From positions 62,001 to 126,000 of the forward strand of contig NZ_JAHXNL010000003.1 of NCBI RefSeq assembly GCF_023148685.1: DNA of 64,000 nucleotides, in the 5' to 3' direction. The notes beneath the pieces were generated by a model that did no database searches, was not told where the DNA came from, and saw only the letters and a program-made list of their open reading frames with translations. Made by a program: the position numbers and the translations under genes. Origin of the DNA: Georgenia sp. EYE_87 (GTDB lineage Bacteria > Actinomycetota > Actinomycetes > Actinomycetales > Actinomycetaceae). Shown in pieces: positions 7,490 through 15,363 of this stretch. Numbering within the stretch: the stretch's first letter is position 1; every line of letters starts with the position of its first letter.

Positions 7490-7882
7490 GTGGCTGACTA
7501 CTCCCCTCTCCCCGAGCACGAACTTGGCACCGTCGCGCTGATCCTGACGAAGACCCACGTCCGTCTGGCGCTCGCCGGCGAGCTCGACCTGGCCACCAAG
7601 GCAGAACTGCTCGAGGCCGTCCGGGAGGCCGCACGTCACGACCGACCGGTCGAGGTGGACGCCCGCCACGTCACGTTCATGGACTCCTCCGCCATCGCCG
7701 CTCTCAGCCGGCTCGTCCAGCTGACAGACCACCGGCCCATCTTCATCAGCCCGCCCGACGTCGTCCGCTTCCTGCTCGACGTCACGCGGATCGGCGAGCT
7801 CGTCGACATCGTCGACCACGACGGTGCGTCCCTCGCGACCACCGCCGGCGAACCGACGTCGGTGTCCACAGCCTCTTCCTGA
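7490..7882 (+). CDS. STAS-domain anti-anti-sigma factor
   Basis: A 130-residue STAS-fold protein of the SpoIIAA/RsbV class. The phosphorylation-site region FMDSSAIAALSRL follows a VEVDARHVTF strand, as in anti-sigma factor antagonists, where a kinase anti-sigma factor phosphorylates a serine (here in DSS). It would release a sigma factor by binding its anti-sigma partner in stress signalling. No cognate kinase or sigma gene is nearby. The start is GTG, preceded by GGGAGAAGAGG at a suitable distance. The C-terminal tail is Thr/Ser-rich. Confidence 0.85.
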   Translation: MADYSPLPEHELGTVALILTKTHVRLALAGELDLATKAELLEAVREAARHDRPVEVDARHVTFMDSSAIAALSRLVQLTDHRPIFISPPDVVRFLLDVTRIGELVDIVDHDGASLATTAGEPTSVSTASS

Positions 7883-7979
7883 ACCCGGCCCCGCACGACT
7901 GGCCGCAATCTCCCTCGACGGGCGCCGGTCCAACACCCGCCCTCGTACCGCAGCACACCAAACCAGAAACGGATTACCC

Positions 7980-8489
7980 ATGACTTCAGCACGCACCAAC
8001 GTCACCCCGGCGCCCCGCAGCACCCGCCGCGCCCGGACCACCGGGCTGGCCGCAGCCGCGGCCGGCATCGTCATCTTCAACATCTCGCCGCTCATGAACT
8101 GGGTGAACCCGGACGACAGTGCCGATCCCCGCACCGGCTACGAGACCGACTCCCTCGTGCCCTTCATCGCCTACCTCGGCCTGGGCCTGCTCGTCGCCCT
8201 GGTCTACGCCGCCAAGCGTGCACGCCGCGGCCAGCACCGTGGCCTCACACTGGTCACGATGGCCGTCGGCATCGCCGCGACCCTCCAGTGCTTCTTCTTC
8301 GCCATCAACCCGATGGGCGGCCTGGAGCGCGGCGACGACCTCTCCTCCGACATCGGCGTCTGGGTCGGTCTGATCGGTGCCGCGATCTGGACCGTCGGCG
8401 CCGCCATGCTCGCCAAGGAGATCGAGGGCGACGACGACGAGCGCACCGACAACTACACCCGCGACAGCGCCAGCGACCACAACAGCTGA
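7980..8489 (+). CDS. Four-helix membrane protein of unknown function
   Basis: A 169-residue protein with four predicted transmembrane segments at about residues 20-42, 60-80, 90-112 and 122-145, a basic N-terminus (PAPRSTRRARTT) and a very acidic C-terminal tail (EIEGDDDERTDNY). I do not recognise a family. It follows the STAS gene by about 100 bases in the same direction and is closed by a strong terminator, so the two may form a small stress-related unit; this is inference from position only. Confidence 0.7.
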   Translation: MTSARTNVTPAPRSTRRARTTGLAAAAAGIVIFNISPLMNWVNPDDSADPRTGYETDSLVPFIAYLGLGLLVALVYAAKRARRGQHRGLTLVTMAVGIAATLQCFFFAINPMGGLERGDDLSSDIGVWVGLIGAAIWTVGAAMLAKEIEGDDDERTDNYTRDSASDHNS

Positions 8490-8522
8490 CGCACGACGGG
8501 GGCCCTGGACCCAGGCCCCCTT

Positions 8523-8563
8523 GCTGGGGCGAGCGGCGTACAACGCCGCTCGCCCCAGCTTTC
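8523..8563 (+). terminator. Strong rho-independent-like terminator
   Basis: A perfect 16-bp inverted repeat (8523-8538 with 8544-8559, 5-base loop) is followed by TTT. A weaker 7-bp hairpin (8498-8504 with 8514-8520) directly precedes it. Together they end the membrane-protein transcript. Confidence 0.85.
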
Positions 8564-8642
8564 TGCCGTCCGGGCTACGACAAGACGGTGCCCCGAAGAT
8601 CTCCCCGGGCGGCCGCGTCCGCCCGCGCCCATACTGGCCGAC

Positions 8643-9692
8643 GTGGACGGCACACCGGCAGACCAGACGATTCCCGACGCGAGGGCTGCGAGCGCTACCG
8701 CGGGTGCTGCTGCCGCGCCGGGCGAGCATCCGGAGCCGGCCGACCGGCAGCGCGTCAAGCACGGCGGGCCCCTGCGCACCGCGGTCGTGGTCAATCCGGC
8801 ACGGGTCGAGGGCCTGGACGAGCTCCGGGCCACCATCGAGGAGACGCTGGCCGGGGCCGGTTGGCCGGCTCCGCTGTGGTTCGAGACGACGCCGGAGGAT
8901 CCCGGCGCCGGCCAGGCACGTCGGGCGGTCGCGGAAGGGGCTGAGGTCGTCTTCGTCAGCGGCGGGGACGGCACGGTTCGCTCGTGCGTCGAGGGCCTTG
9001 CCGGTACCGAGGCCGCGCTGGCAGTGCTGCCCGCCGGCACAGGCAACCTCCTGGCCGCCAACCTGGGCCTGCCCGACGACCCGACCGAGGGTGTCCGGCT
9101 CGCCGTCGAACGCGGGCGTCACCTCCTCGACATCGGCGAGGTCGACGGCCAGGCCTTCGCCGTCATGGCGGGCATGGGATTCGACGCCAACCTCCTCGGG
9201 GATGCCTCCACCACGCTCAAGGCCCGCATCGGCTCACCCGCATACGTGCTCTCCGCCCTGAAGCACCTCCGCGACCGTCCGATGCGCGTCGAGATCCGCA
9301 TCGACGACGACCCACCCCTCCGCCGGCGCGCACGCACCGTGGTCATCGGGAACGTCGGCCGCCTGCAAGGGGGCGTCCGACTCCTCGCCGACGCCGAGCC
9401 CGACAACGGCCAGCTCGACGTCGCGATCCTCACCCCCCGTCGCCTCTCCCAGTGGACCGCCCTGGCCTGGGGCATCCTCCGCCGACACGAGCACGTGCCC
9501 CGGATGGAGGTGCTGCGCGGCTCACGCATCACCGTCACCAGCGACCGCGACCAACCCCGCCAGCTCGACGGCGACGTCATCGAGCCACGACGGACCCTGG
9601 CGGCCACCGTACGACCGGCAGCCCTGTGGCTGTGCGTCTACCAGCCCGACCGCAGCCCCGATCTCGCGGAAGGCTCACCGAAGCGGCGCTGA
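8643..9692 (+). CDS. Diacylglycerol/sphingosine-kinase-like lipid kinase
   Basis: A 349-residue DAGK-catalytic-domain protein that would phosphorylate a lipid alcohol with ATP at the membrane. Motifs: nucleotide-binding VVVNPAR near residue 48, GGDGT at 107-111, and PAGTGNLLAANL at 130-141. The C-terminal half has the beta-sandwich typical of YegS/DgkB proteins, including GNVGRLQGGVRLLADAEPDNGQLD (seen as GNVGRLQGG and PDNGQLD). The first 40 residues are Ala/Pro-rich and not conserved, so the GTG start is not certain. It stands alone between two terminators. Confidence 0.85.
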   Translation: MDGTPADQTIPDARAASATAGAAAAPGEHPEPADRQRVKHGGPLRTAVVVNPARVEGLDELRATIEETLAGAGWPAPLWFETTPEDPGAGQARRAVAEGAEVVFVSGGDGTVRSCVEGLAGTEAALAVLPAGTGNLLAANLGLPDDPTEGVRLAVERGRHLLDIGEVDGQAFAVMAGMGFDANLLGDASTTLKARIGSPAYVLSALKHLRDRPMRVEIRIDDDPPLRRRARTVVIGNVGRLQGGVRLLADAEPDNGQLDVAILTPRRLSQWTALAWGILRRHEHVPRMEVLRGSRITVTSDRDQPRQLDGDVIEPRRTLAATVRPAALWLCVYQPDRSPDLAEGSPKRR

Positions 9693-9733
9693 CCGCACGG
9701 GGCGTCACCCACCAGCGCGAAGGGGGCGGGGAC

Positions 9734-9767
9734 GACCTCGGCCGCCGTCGGGACGGCGGCCGAGGTC
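9734..9767. terminator. Bidirectional terminator hairpin
   Basis: A perfect 15-bp stem (9734-9748 with 9753-9767, 4-base loop) lies between the convergent lipid-kinase and flavoprotein genes and can serve both. Confidence 0.85.
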
Positions 9768-9780
9768 GGTACCGAGTTGC

Positions 9781-11673
9781 CTAGGCGTCCACCCGCCGCT
9801 GTGCCGCCTCCAGTCCGGCGAGGTAGCCGAACACCAGGCCCAGCGAGATCGTCCCGCCAGCGCCCCCGTAGAAGCCCTTGGTCGGCGCCCCTCCGGCGTT
9901 GCCGGCCGAGTACAGGCCGGGGATGACCTCGCCCTCGGTGTCGAGCACGCGCCCGCGGGCGTCGGTCCTCGGTCCGCCCACGGTGCCCAGCGCGCTGGCC
10001 TCCACCTTGAGCGCGTAGTACGGCGCGGTGTCGACGGGGCCGAGGACGCTGGACCGCGGGCTCTTGAGGACCGGACGCATGATCGCCGCGAGCGGCCCGA
10101 CCACGAGGGAGCGCAGCCGGTCGAAGTCGGCCTTCTTCGCCGTCCCGGCGGCCGCCTTGTTGGCGACCGGCCCGATCAGCTTGGCGATGGCCGTCCGCGC
10201 CCTGGCCGTGGCGGCCGGGAAGAGCGCGTCCGGTGAGGCCTTGCCCAGCCGCGGGTAGAAGGCGCCGAAGTACCTGTCGAACAGCGTGCCGCCGCGGTCG
10301 AACTTCGGGTCCTGGCCGCGTGCGGCGTCGGGGTTGAACTCGTCGACGGTGCGGAGCAGCCCGACCTCGTCGACCCCGATCTGCGCAGCGAGCTCGGCGA
10401 GGGTCTTGGCACGGTAGAGGTACTCGGGCACCTCCCCGCCGGGCGTGACGCCGAAGATGCCGAACTTCTCCCAGTAGTTCTGGTCGAAGATGAGCCACGC
10501 CTCGGCGTTCGGCTTCTCGCCGGTCTCCGGGTCGGTCGCGCTCATGATGGCGCCGAACTGGTCGTAGGCGAGCGCCTCGTTCGCGAACCGCTCGCCCTTG
10601 CGGTTGACCATGATGCTGTGCGGGAGCGCGCGCTCGCCGAGGAAGACCCGGGCGAGCGGGCGGCCCTCCAGCTCCTCGCCGGGCAGCTGGACGCCGGGCA
10701 TCCACCACGCGTCCTCCATGCCGGTGAGGTCGGCCCCGATCTCCTCGGCCAGCTGCACCGCGATGCCCTCGTGCCCCTTGGGCGAGACCTGCACACCGAA
10801 CGGCGCACCGAGGTGCTTCGTGGTGAGCTCCTCGGAGGTCTCGTAGCCGCCGGTGGTGAGCAGCACGCCCTTGGCTGCCCGGACCGTCCGCTCGACGCCG
10901 TCGGCCAGCACGACGACGCCGCGCACCCCCGAGTCCTCGGTGACGAGCCGGACCGCGGGCGACTCGACGCGGACGTCGACGCCGTTGCGCAGGCTCGCGT
11001 CGAGCAGGGCGCCGACCAGGGCCGGCCCGGCCATCCACACGTCGTCGGGGCTGATGCCGTTGAGCATCCAGAACGGGAGCGGGTTCTTGGCCATGCCGGT
11101 CGTCAGGGCGGGTCGCACGTACTTGGCGGCCTCGCCCAGCCGTTCGGGGGAGAAGGGGCCGGGGAAGAGGGCCCGGCCGACGGACGCGCCGTCGATGTCG
11201 GACCGGTAGTCGGGCCAGATCGCCGGGATCCAGCCGAAGGCGGTGTTCTCCTCGATGTACCGGGCGACGTGGGGGCCCGTCTCGAGGAAGGCCTCGACGA
11301 TTTCGTGGTCGAGGGTCTTGTCCCGGCCCTGGCCGTACATGTAGCGCCGCGCCTGGTCCAGGTCGTCGCGCACCTTGAGCTGCTTGGTCGAGAACCCGTG
11401 GTTCGGGATCCACGCCGCACCGGCCGAGATGCCGGTGGCGCCGCCGACGAGCTCCCGCGACTCGACGACGAGCACCCGTGCACCCTGCTTGGCGGCAGTG
11501 AGCGCGGCCATCAGCCCAGCCCCGCCGGAGCCGACGATCGCCACGTCCACCTCGTCGGGGAGGCCCAGCTGGGACACGGTCCCGATTGAGCCGCGGTGCT
11601 GCTTCGCACGACCGGTCACCTTGCCCGGGCTCCGGCTGCTGCTCGCCCCGAGGTCCTTCTTGCTCTCGGACAT
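9781..11673 (-). CDS. FAD-binding dehydrogenase (3-ketosteroid delta-1-dehydrogenase-like)
   Basis: A 630-residue flavoprotein of the fumarate-reductase/KstD superfamily. The FAD-binding Rossmann motif GSGGAG is at 48-53, preceded by EVDVAIV and followed by the acidic VVES. The C-terminal FAD segment reads GLYSAGNAGGAPTKGFYGGAG. Family members desaturate ketosteroids or related cyclic ketones. It is longer than most KstD enzymes (about 510-570 aa), with an N-terminal basic, low-complexity extension of about 35 residues and an extra Ala/Lys-rich segment near residues 500-530. No steroid genes surround it, so the substrate is open. ATG at 11673 follows GGAGAGCG. Confidence 0.8.
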   Translation of the reverse strand: MSESKKDLGASSSRSPGKVTGRAKQHRGSIGTVSQLGLPDEVDVAIVGSGGAGLMAALTAAKQGARVLVVESRELVGGATGISAGAAWIPNHGFSTKQLKVRDDLDQARRYMYGQGRDKTLDHEIVEAFLETGPHVARYIEENTAFGWIPAIWPDYRSDIDGASVGRALFPGPFSPERLGEAAKYVRPALTTGMAKNPLPFWMLNGISPDDVWMAGPALVGALLDASLRNGVDVRVESPAVRLVTEDSGVRGVVVLADGVERTVRAAKGVLLTTGGYETSEELTTKHLGAPFGVQVSPKGHEGIAVQLAEEIGADLTGMEDAWWMPGVQLPGEELEGRPLARVFLGERALPHSIMVNRKGERFANEALAYDQFGAIMSATDPETGEKPNAEAWLIFDQNYWEKFGIFGVTPGGEVPEYLYRAKTLAELAAQIGVDEVGLLRTVDEFNPDAARGQDPKFDRGGTLFDRYFGAFYPRLGKASPDALFPAATARARTAIAKLIGPVANKAAAGTAKKADFDRLRSLVVGPLAAIMRPVLKSPRSSVLGPVDTAPYYALKVEASALGTVGGPRTDARGRVLDTEGEVIPGLYSAGNAGGAPTKGFYGGAGGTISLGLVFGYLAGLEAAQRRVDA

Positions 11674-11732
11674 GAAGACGCTCTCCTCTCGGCCGGCGAT
11701 CCTCTGCCGGCCACGATCACTCCGTACCAGTT

Positions 11733-11746
11733 GATGCAAATGCATC
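11733..11746. promoter_or_regulatory. Possible operator of the flavoprotein gene
   Basis: The inverted repeat GATGCA-AA-TGCATC lies about 60 bases before the start of the KstD-like gene in an unusually AT-rich patch. It looks like a dimer-binding site, but no regulator can be assigned. Confidence 0.4.
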
Positions 11747-11865
11747 GATGTTCGTGGTAACCCCGATCGCGGTGGGGACATTCCCGCGTCCGGACTCGCC
11801 CGGTGAGATTCGGAGGCGCCAGTCCCGGAAAACGGAGGAAGCCGACCCGGGGGCCACCGACGGGG

Positions 11866-12190
11866 GCCACCAAGGCGTTCGTCGCCGGCGACCTGCAGGC
11901 GATGCGCGAGATCTATGCCCCCGACGTCTGCCATCGGCACGCCGAGCTGGCTGAGCATGTCGAGCTGGTCGTAGGCGGCTGCGGTTCGACTACACCAGCC
12001 ACGCCGGGGCGGGGAGCCGCCGCGACGTCGAGCCGCACCGTCTCGTCTGCACCGGGCGAGGGTGGTACCTCCTCGCCTGGGACGTCGTCCGGGACGACTG
12101 GCGCACGTCCCGCGCCCGGGCCGGAACGACGGCGTCGTGACGGCGGAGAGCGAGACCACGTGCATCGTCGAGGCGGGCGGTCCTGCATGA
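11866..12190 (+). pseudogene. Decayed gene fragments: SnoaL-like piece and WYL-domain regulator
   Basis: At about 11866-11930 a frame reads TKAFVAGDLQAMREIYAPDV, typical of the start of a SnoaL-like fold. In another frame (11955-12140) LRFDYTSHAGAGSRRDVEPH followed by RLVCTGRGWYLLAWDVVRDD and WRTS is the core of a WYL domain, the ligand-sensing part of YafY-type regulators. A third frame (12136-12189) gives VTAESETTCIVEAGG, resembling the C-terminal extension of such proteins. No single frame is intact and there is no helix-turn-helix, so this is a degraded remnant. The surrounding 11674-12402 stretch has no intact gene. Confidence 0.6.
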
Positions 12191-12224
12191 GCTTGCCGTG
12201 CGCTGTCGAGTCGCGGCCGAAGGG

Positions 12225-12330
12225 CTAGGACCCGCGGATCTTGCGCTCGCCGAGCGAGTAGCCGCCTTCAGCGAAGTCGCAACGGTCGAGGACCTGGAGC
12301 TTGAGGAGGAGCACCTGCTGAGCGACGACG
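12225..12330 (-). other. Coding-like fragment, unassigned
   Basis: A minus-strand frame ending at TAG (12227-12225) reads VAQQVLLLKLQVLDRC then DFAEGGYSLGERKIRGS, with strong GC bias in third positions, unlike the opposite strand. No start codon with a ribosome site is visible within the preceding 100 bases. It may be the tail of a truncated gene. I do not recognise the family. Confidence 0.3.
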
Positions 12331-12386
12331 TCGTCGCTCTGCTCGACGCGGCGTCCTCGGGTCCTTCCCGAGGGTGATCGCCCGTG

Positions 12387-12402
12387 CCCGGGCGCGCCCG
12401 GG
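12387..12402. terminator. Palindrome directly after the TIM-barrel gene
   Basis: A perfect 16-bp GC palindrome (CCCGGGCG / CGCCCGGG) abuts the stop codon of the isomerase gene. It may end or stabilise that transcript; no T-run follows. Confidence 0.4.
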
Positions 12403-13320
12403 TCAGCGCAGCGGCTCGGGCGCGGCCACCAGCGGCGCGAGCACGTGCCCGGCCCACTCGTACGCCTGCAGGTAGGCGTCGTAGACGGAGAAGATGCTGG
12501 GCCGCTCGATCTCCACGAACAGGTCGCCGTCGAAGCCGGCGGGCAGCGCGGCCAGGACGCGATCGAACGGGACGACGCCGGAGCCCGGCTCGGCCCAGAC
12601 CCGCCCGGTGGCGACGAGCTCGTGGTAGTCCTTGCCGCGGCCGCGGCGGGTGGGCTGGGCGTAGTCGGCGTAGACGTCGGAGAGGTGGACGGCGCCGACG
12701 CGGTCGGCGTAGCGCGCCACGATCTCGGCCGGGTCCGTGCCGGCCCAGCGCAGGTGCCCGGTGTCTGGGCCGAAGCCGAGGACGTCGGCCCCGAGCGTGT
12801 CCAGCACCGCGACCACCTCGGCCTCGGTCTCGACCAGCCCGCCCACGCGGGGGTGGAGCAGGGGGCGCAGTCCCTCGGCGGCGAGCGCGCGGGCGGTCTC
12901 GCCGAGCTCGTCGAGGGCGCGGGCGAACGCGCCCTTGTCCGCCACGGCGCCGACGGCCGGGCGGGCCACGCGGGCCGGGACCGGGTCGGCGATGAGCATG
13001 ACCCGGTCCAGGCCGAGCGCGGTGTGCTGGGCGGCGGTGCGCCGGGCCCGCTCGAGGACGGCGGGCAGGGCCTCGGCGCCGTCGAAGGTGGCGGCGAAGA
13101 TGCCGGTGGCCGGGGCGAGCTGGTACACGCCGAGCCAGTGGGCGTAGTCGTCGAGCGGCAGGTCGTCCGGCACGTCGACCCGCACGGCGGTGAAGCCGAT
13201 GTCGTGCAGGTCGGCGAAGCCCTGGGCCAGCTGCTCCAGGGGCGTGGCGTCGACCGTGCCCCACAGGTACCCGAGTGTGCTCACGGCCAGGCGCGGCAGG
13301 GTGGTGGATCGGGTTGTCAT
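12403..13320 (-). CDS. Sugar phosphate isomerase/epimerase family protein (TIM barrel)
   Basis: A 305-residue xylose-isomerase-like (AP endonuclease family 2) TIM barrel. Metal-ligand segments are visible as GLRPLLHPRVGG (His), LGFGPDTGHLRWAG (Asp/His), VGAVHLSDVYADY (His/Asp) and FDGDLFVEIERP (Glu). Enzymes of this fold isomerise or epimerise sugars, inositols or related compounds. The usual acidic residue in the first metal strand is replaced by HPR, so the chemistry may differ from typical members. It appears to be a single-gene unit; the substrate is unknown. Confidence 0.75.
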   Translation of the reverse strand: MTTRSTTLPRLAVSTLGYLWGTVDATPLEQLAQGFADLHDIGFTAVRVDVPDDLPLDDYAHWLGVYQLAPATGIFAATFDGAEALPAVLERARRTAAQHTALGLDRVMLIADPVPARVARPAVGAVADKGAFARALDELGETARALAAEGLRPLLHPRVGGLVETEAEVVAVLDTLGADVLGFGPDTGHLRWAGTDPAEIVARYADRVGAVHLSDVYADYAQPTRRGRGKDYHELVATGRVWAEPGSGVVPFDRVLAALPAGFDGDLFVEIERPSIFSVYDAYLQAYEWAGHVLAPLVAAPEPLR

Positions 13321-13433
13321 CGTGGAGCCTCGCCTGATCGGTCAGTGTCTGCGATCAGACTGTGCCACCGTCGGCGCCCTGCCCACTGGTTGCCGTTTGT
13401 TGCCCGAATTGCCACGTTTTCCTCGCGACCGGA

Positions 13434-13495
13434 CCGCCGCCCCGGTCATGCCTCCGCGCGAGCGCCCGCCGCCCCGGTCATGCCTCCGCGCGAGC
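13434..13495. repeat. Two-copy tandem repeat, 32-bp period
   Basis: A 30-base unit at 13434-13463 is repeated exactly at 13466-13495 with a 2-base spacer. It lies in the 280-base gap between the isomerase and siderophore-interacting-protein genes. Confidence 0.8.
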
Positions 13496-13558
13496 AAGAA
13501 GTCCCGTGTCGAGAAAGAAGGCGTGAGCCCGCTTGCTCGGCACGAGACCTCTTGCTCG
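13491..13558 (-). terminator. Long imperfect hairpin downstream of the SIP gene
   Basis: Arms 13491-13508 and 13541-13558 match at 16 of 18 positions with a 32-base loop, starting about 40 bases after the end of the siderophore-interacting-protein gene. The octamer CTTGCTCG occurs in the loop (13532-13539) and in the right arm. It is probably a terminator or a mobile REP-like hairpin. Confidence 0.5.
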
Positions 13559-13600
13559 ACCGTGAGCATCGCCAACTCGCTGCTCGCCGTCGCGCTCGCG

Positions 13601-14440
13601 CTACTCGGCGTCGTCGGGGTCCACCGGGACGTGGTGGTCGTGGTTCGCGACGCCGCGCCTCCAGTAGCCGCTGCACTCCACGGTCGACGCGTCCAGGCCG
13701 AGCTCGCGGCGCAGGTAGCGGCGGACGGGCTGCAGGGTGCCGGCCTCGCCGCCGAACCACCAGAAGGCGAGGCCGTCGGTGCTCGGGAGTGCGCGCACCG
13801 CGTCCTCGATCAGCGAGGTGGTGCCGGGGACGTCGTCGCCGCGGTGCAGCCAGGTGATCCGGCAGCCGGGTCCGGCCAGCCCCGCGAGGTAGGCCTCGTC
13901 GTCGGCGTCCTGGACCTCGGCCAGGACGGTGACGTCGGCGTCGTCGGGCAGGATCCGGAGCCAGCGCGAGAGGGCGGGCAGCGCGGACTCGTCGCCGCCC
14001 AGCACGAACCGGTCCACGCCGGTCGGCGCCAGCTTGGACCCGCGGGGGCCGGCGACGACGATCCGGTCCCCCTCGGTCACGCGGGCGGCCCAGCCGGCGG
14101 CGGGTCCGCCGTCGCCGTGGAGGAAGAAGTCGAGCTCCAGCTCGTCGTCGTCGTTGACCAGCGGCGTGTAGTCGCGGCTGACGAGCTCAACCCCCTGAGG
14201 GCGCTCGATGCCACCGCCCGGCGCGACCCGCGGGGCGTGGAGCTCGCCGGTGACAGGGTTCGGGAAGAACACCTTGACGTGGTCGGCGGGGCCGAGGCTG
14301 GCGAACCCGTCCATCGGGCCGGCGAGCGTCACGCGGCGCAGGCGGGGCGTGACGTCGCGCCACCGGGTGACGGTCATCGGGCGGACGGCGAAGTCGTGGC
14401 GGACGCGCTCGCGGACGAGCGTGGGAGAGGTGGGGTTCAT
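13601..14440 (-). CDS. Siderophore-interacting protein (FAD/NAD(P)H ferric reductase)
   Basis: A 279-residue SIP/ViuB-family reductase. The FAD-binding motif is VSRDYTP near residue 90, the domain junction VVAGPRGSKLAP near 130, the NAD(P)-binding segment VLGGDESALPALSRWL near 148, and the C-terminal signature ECSGYWRRG. These cytoplasmic enzymes reduce ferric-siderophore complexes to release iron. I looked for a DtxR-type iron box in the upstream 200 bases and saw none. It lies downstream of the P450 operon in the same direction but is separated by hairpins, so it is probably independent. Confidence 0.88.
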   Translation of the reverse strand: MNPTSPTLVRERVRHDFAVRPMTVTRWRDVTPRLRRVTLAGPMDGFASLGPADHVKVFFPNPVTGELHAPRVAPGGGIERPQGVELVSRDYTPLVNDDDELELDFFLHGDGGPAAGWAARVTEGDRIVVAGPRGSKLAPTGVDRFVLGGDESALPALSRWLRILPDDADVTVLAEVQDADDEAYLAGLAGPGCRITWLHRGDDVPGTTSLIEDAVRALPSTDGLAFWWFGGEAGTLQPVRRYLRRELGLDASTVECSGYWRRGVANHDHHVPVDPDDAE

Positions 14441-14495
14441 CGCTGGTCAGGGGGCGTGGCCTCGTCGGCCCGCTCCCCGTTCCCCTTTCGGTCGT

Positions 14496-14593
14496 GCGTG
14501 CGGTCTGTCCGCACGCGGGTGGTCGACGTGAGTGCCCGGTCGGAACAAGTCTTGCACCGCGCGCCCGCGCACCAAGTCCGACCGAGCGCACTC
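14496..14593 (-). terminator. Paired hairpins ending the P450 operon
   Basis: Reading in the direction of the operon, the first hairpin has outer arms 14588-14593 with 14530-14535 and 14577-14584 with 14537-14544, plus a 4-bp inner pairing. The second is a perfect 8-bp stem (14496-14503 with 14509-14516). They fill most of the 206-base gap between the second HD gene and the SIP gene. No T-runs follow, so the terminator call rests on structure and position. Confidence 0.6.
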
Positions 14594-14646
14594 CGGCGGA
14601 GGGCATCGAGAACGCGGACGGGCCACTCAGCCGCCGGCCGTGCGGG

Positions 14647-15363
14647 TCACCCGTCCGCGAGCGCCGCCCGCTCCGCGGTCAGGTCGATCGACGCCAGCGC
14701 CCCGAGCGCACCGGCCATCGCCCGGGCCGCGGCCGTGTGCAGGTGCGCGTGCGTGCGGATGCTGACGAGGCGCAGCGCCTCGTCGGCGTCCAGGCCGAAC
14801 CACCGCTGCACCGTGCGGAGTCCGTGCGGGGTGATCCGCCAGAGCTTGTCGGCGTCCTTGACGCAGGCGTCGTCGACGGAGAGCGCCTCGGCGCGGCTGT
14901 CGTGGCCGTCGACGATCGCGACGATCTCCTCGATGTCGGCGGAGGCGAAGCCGAGGTCGGTGAGGACCTCCCGGGCGATGCGGGCGCCGGCGATCTCGTG
15001 GGCGCGCACCAGCTCGGGGCGCCGGGCCCGGGGAGCGATCGCCTCGAGAATGTGCTCCTCCGGCACGGCCGACCAGCCGGTGTCGTGCAGGAGGATCGCC
15101 GGCAGCACCACCTCGGCGCGGGCCTCGGGCGTCTGCGCGAGCAGCGCGGTGGCGAGGCCGTAGGAGTACAGGGTGTGGCTGTCGTTGTCGCGCACCCGCA
15201 GGTACCCGGCCGCGCTCTCCCACACGGCACGGTCGCACCCCGTCAGCGTGACGAGGCCGGGCACCGCGGCCCCCGGCGGGACGAGGTGGCCGATGTCGCG
15301 GCCCAGCAGAGAGGTGGGACGGGCGCCCGCCGGCTCGGCGGGCCGTCCGGCCAGCCGGGTCAT
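14647..15363 (-). CDS. HD-domain hydrolase, paralogue 2
   Basis: A 238-residue HD-superfamily protein. The metal-binding residues are His63 (NDSHTLYSYGL), the His93-Asp94 pair (LLHDTGWSAVPEEHIL), and later HEIAGARIAREVL, VDGHDSRAEALS and VKDADKLWR. HD enzymes are usually metal-dependent phosphohydrolases. It is clearly a paralogue of the HD protein two genes upstream, sharing LLHDTGW, REVL..LG, DGHD and DADxLWR. Its ATG overlaps the aldehyde dehydrogenase stop (ATGA). It is the last gene of the operon. In context it may hydrolyse a phosphorylated intermediate made by the dikinase; this is inference. Confidence 0.8.
   Translation of the reverse strand: MTRLAGRPAEPAGARPTSLLGRDIGHLVPPGAAVPGLVTLTGCDRAVWESAAGYLRVRDNDSHTLYSYGLATALLAQTPEARAEVVLPAILLHDTGWSAVPEEHILEAIAPRARRPELVRAHEIAGARIAREVLTDLGFASADIEEIVAIVDGHDSRAEALSVDDACVKDADKLWRITPHGLRTVQRWFGLDADEALRLVSIRTHAHLHTAAARAMAGALGALASIDLTAERAALADG

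Noticed and set aside
9781-11673. Steroid degradation cluster
   Set aside because: Only one KstD-like flavoprotein is present, with no KshA/B, HsaC or KstR-type site nearby.
12384-12995. Arg/Pro-rich plus-strand frame opposite the isomerase gene
   Set aside because: Composition is typical of an antisense shadow, with no start context or domain.
14441-14646. DtxR/IdeR iron box before the siderophore-interacting-protein gene
   Set aside because: Only GC-rich hairpins are visible. Nothing resembles the AT-rich TTAGGTTAGGCTAACCTAA-type site.
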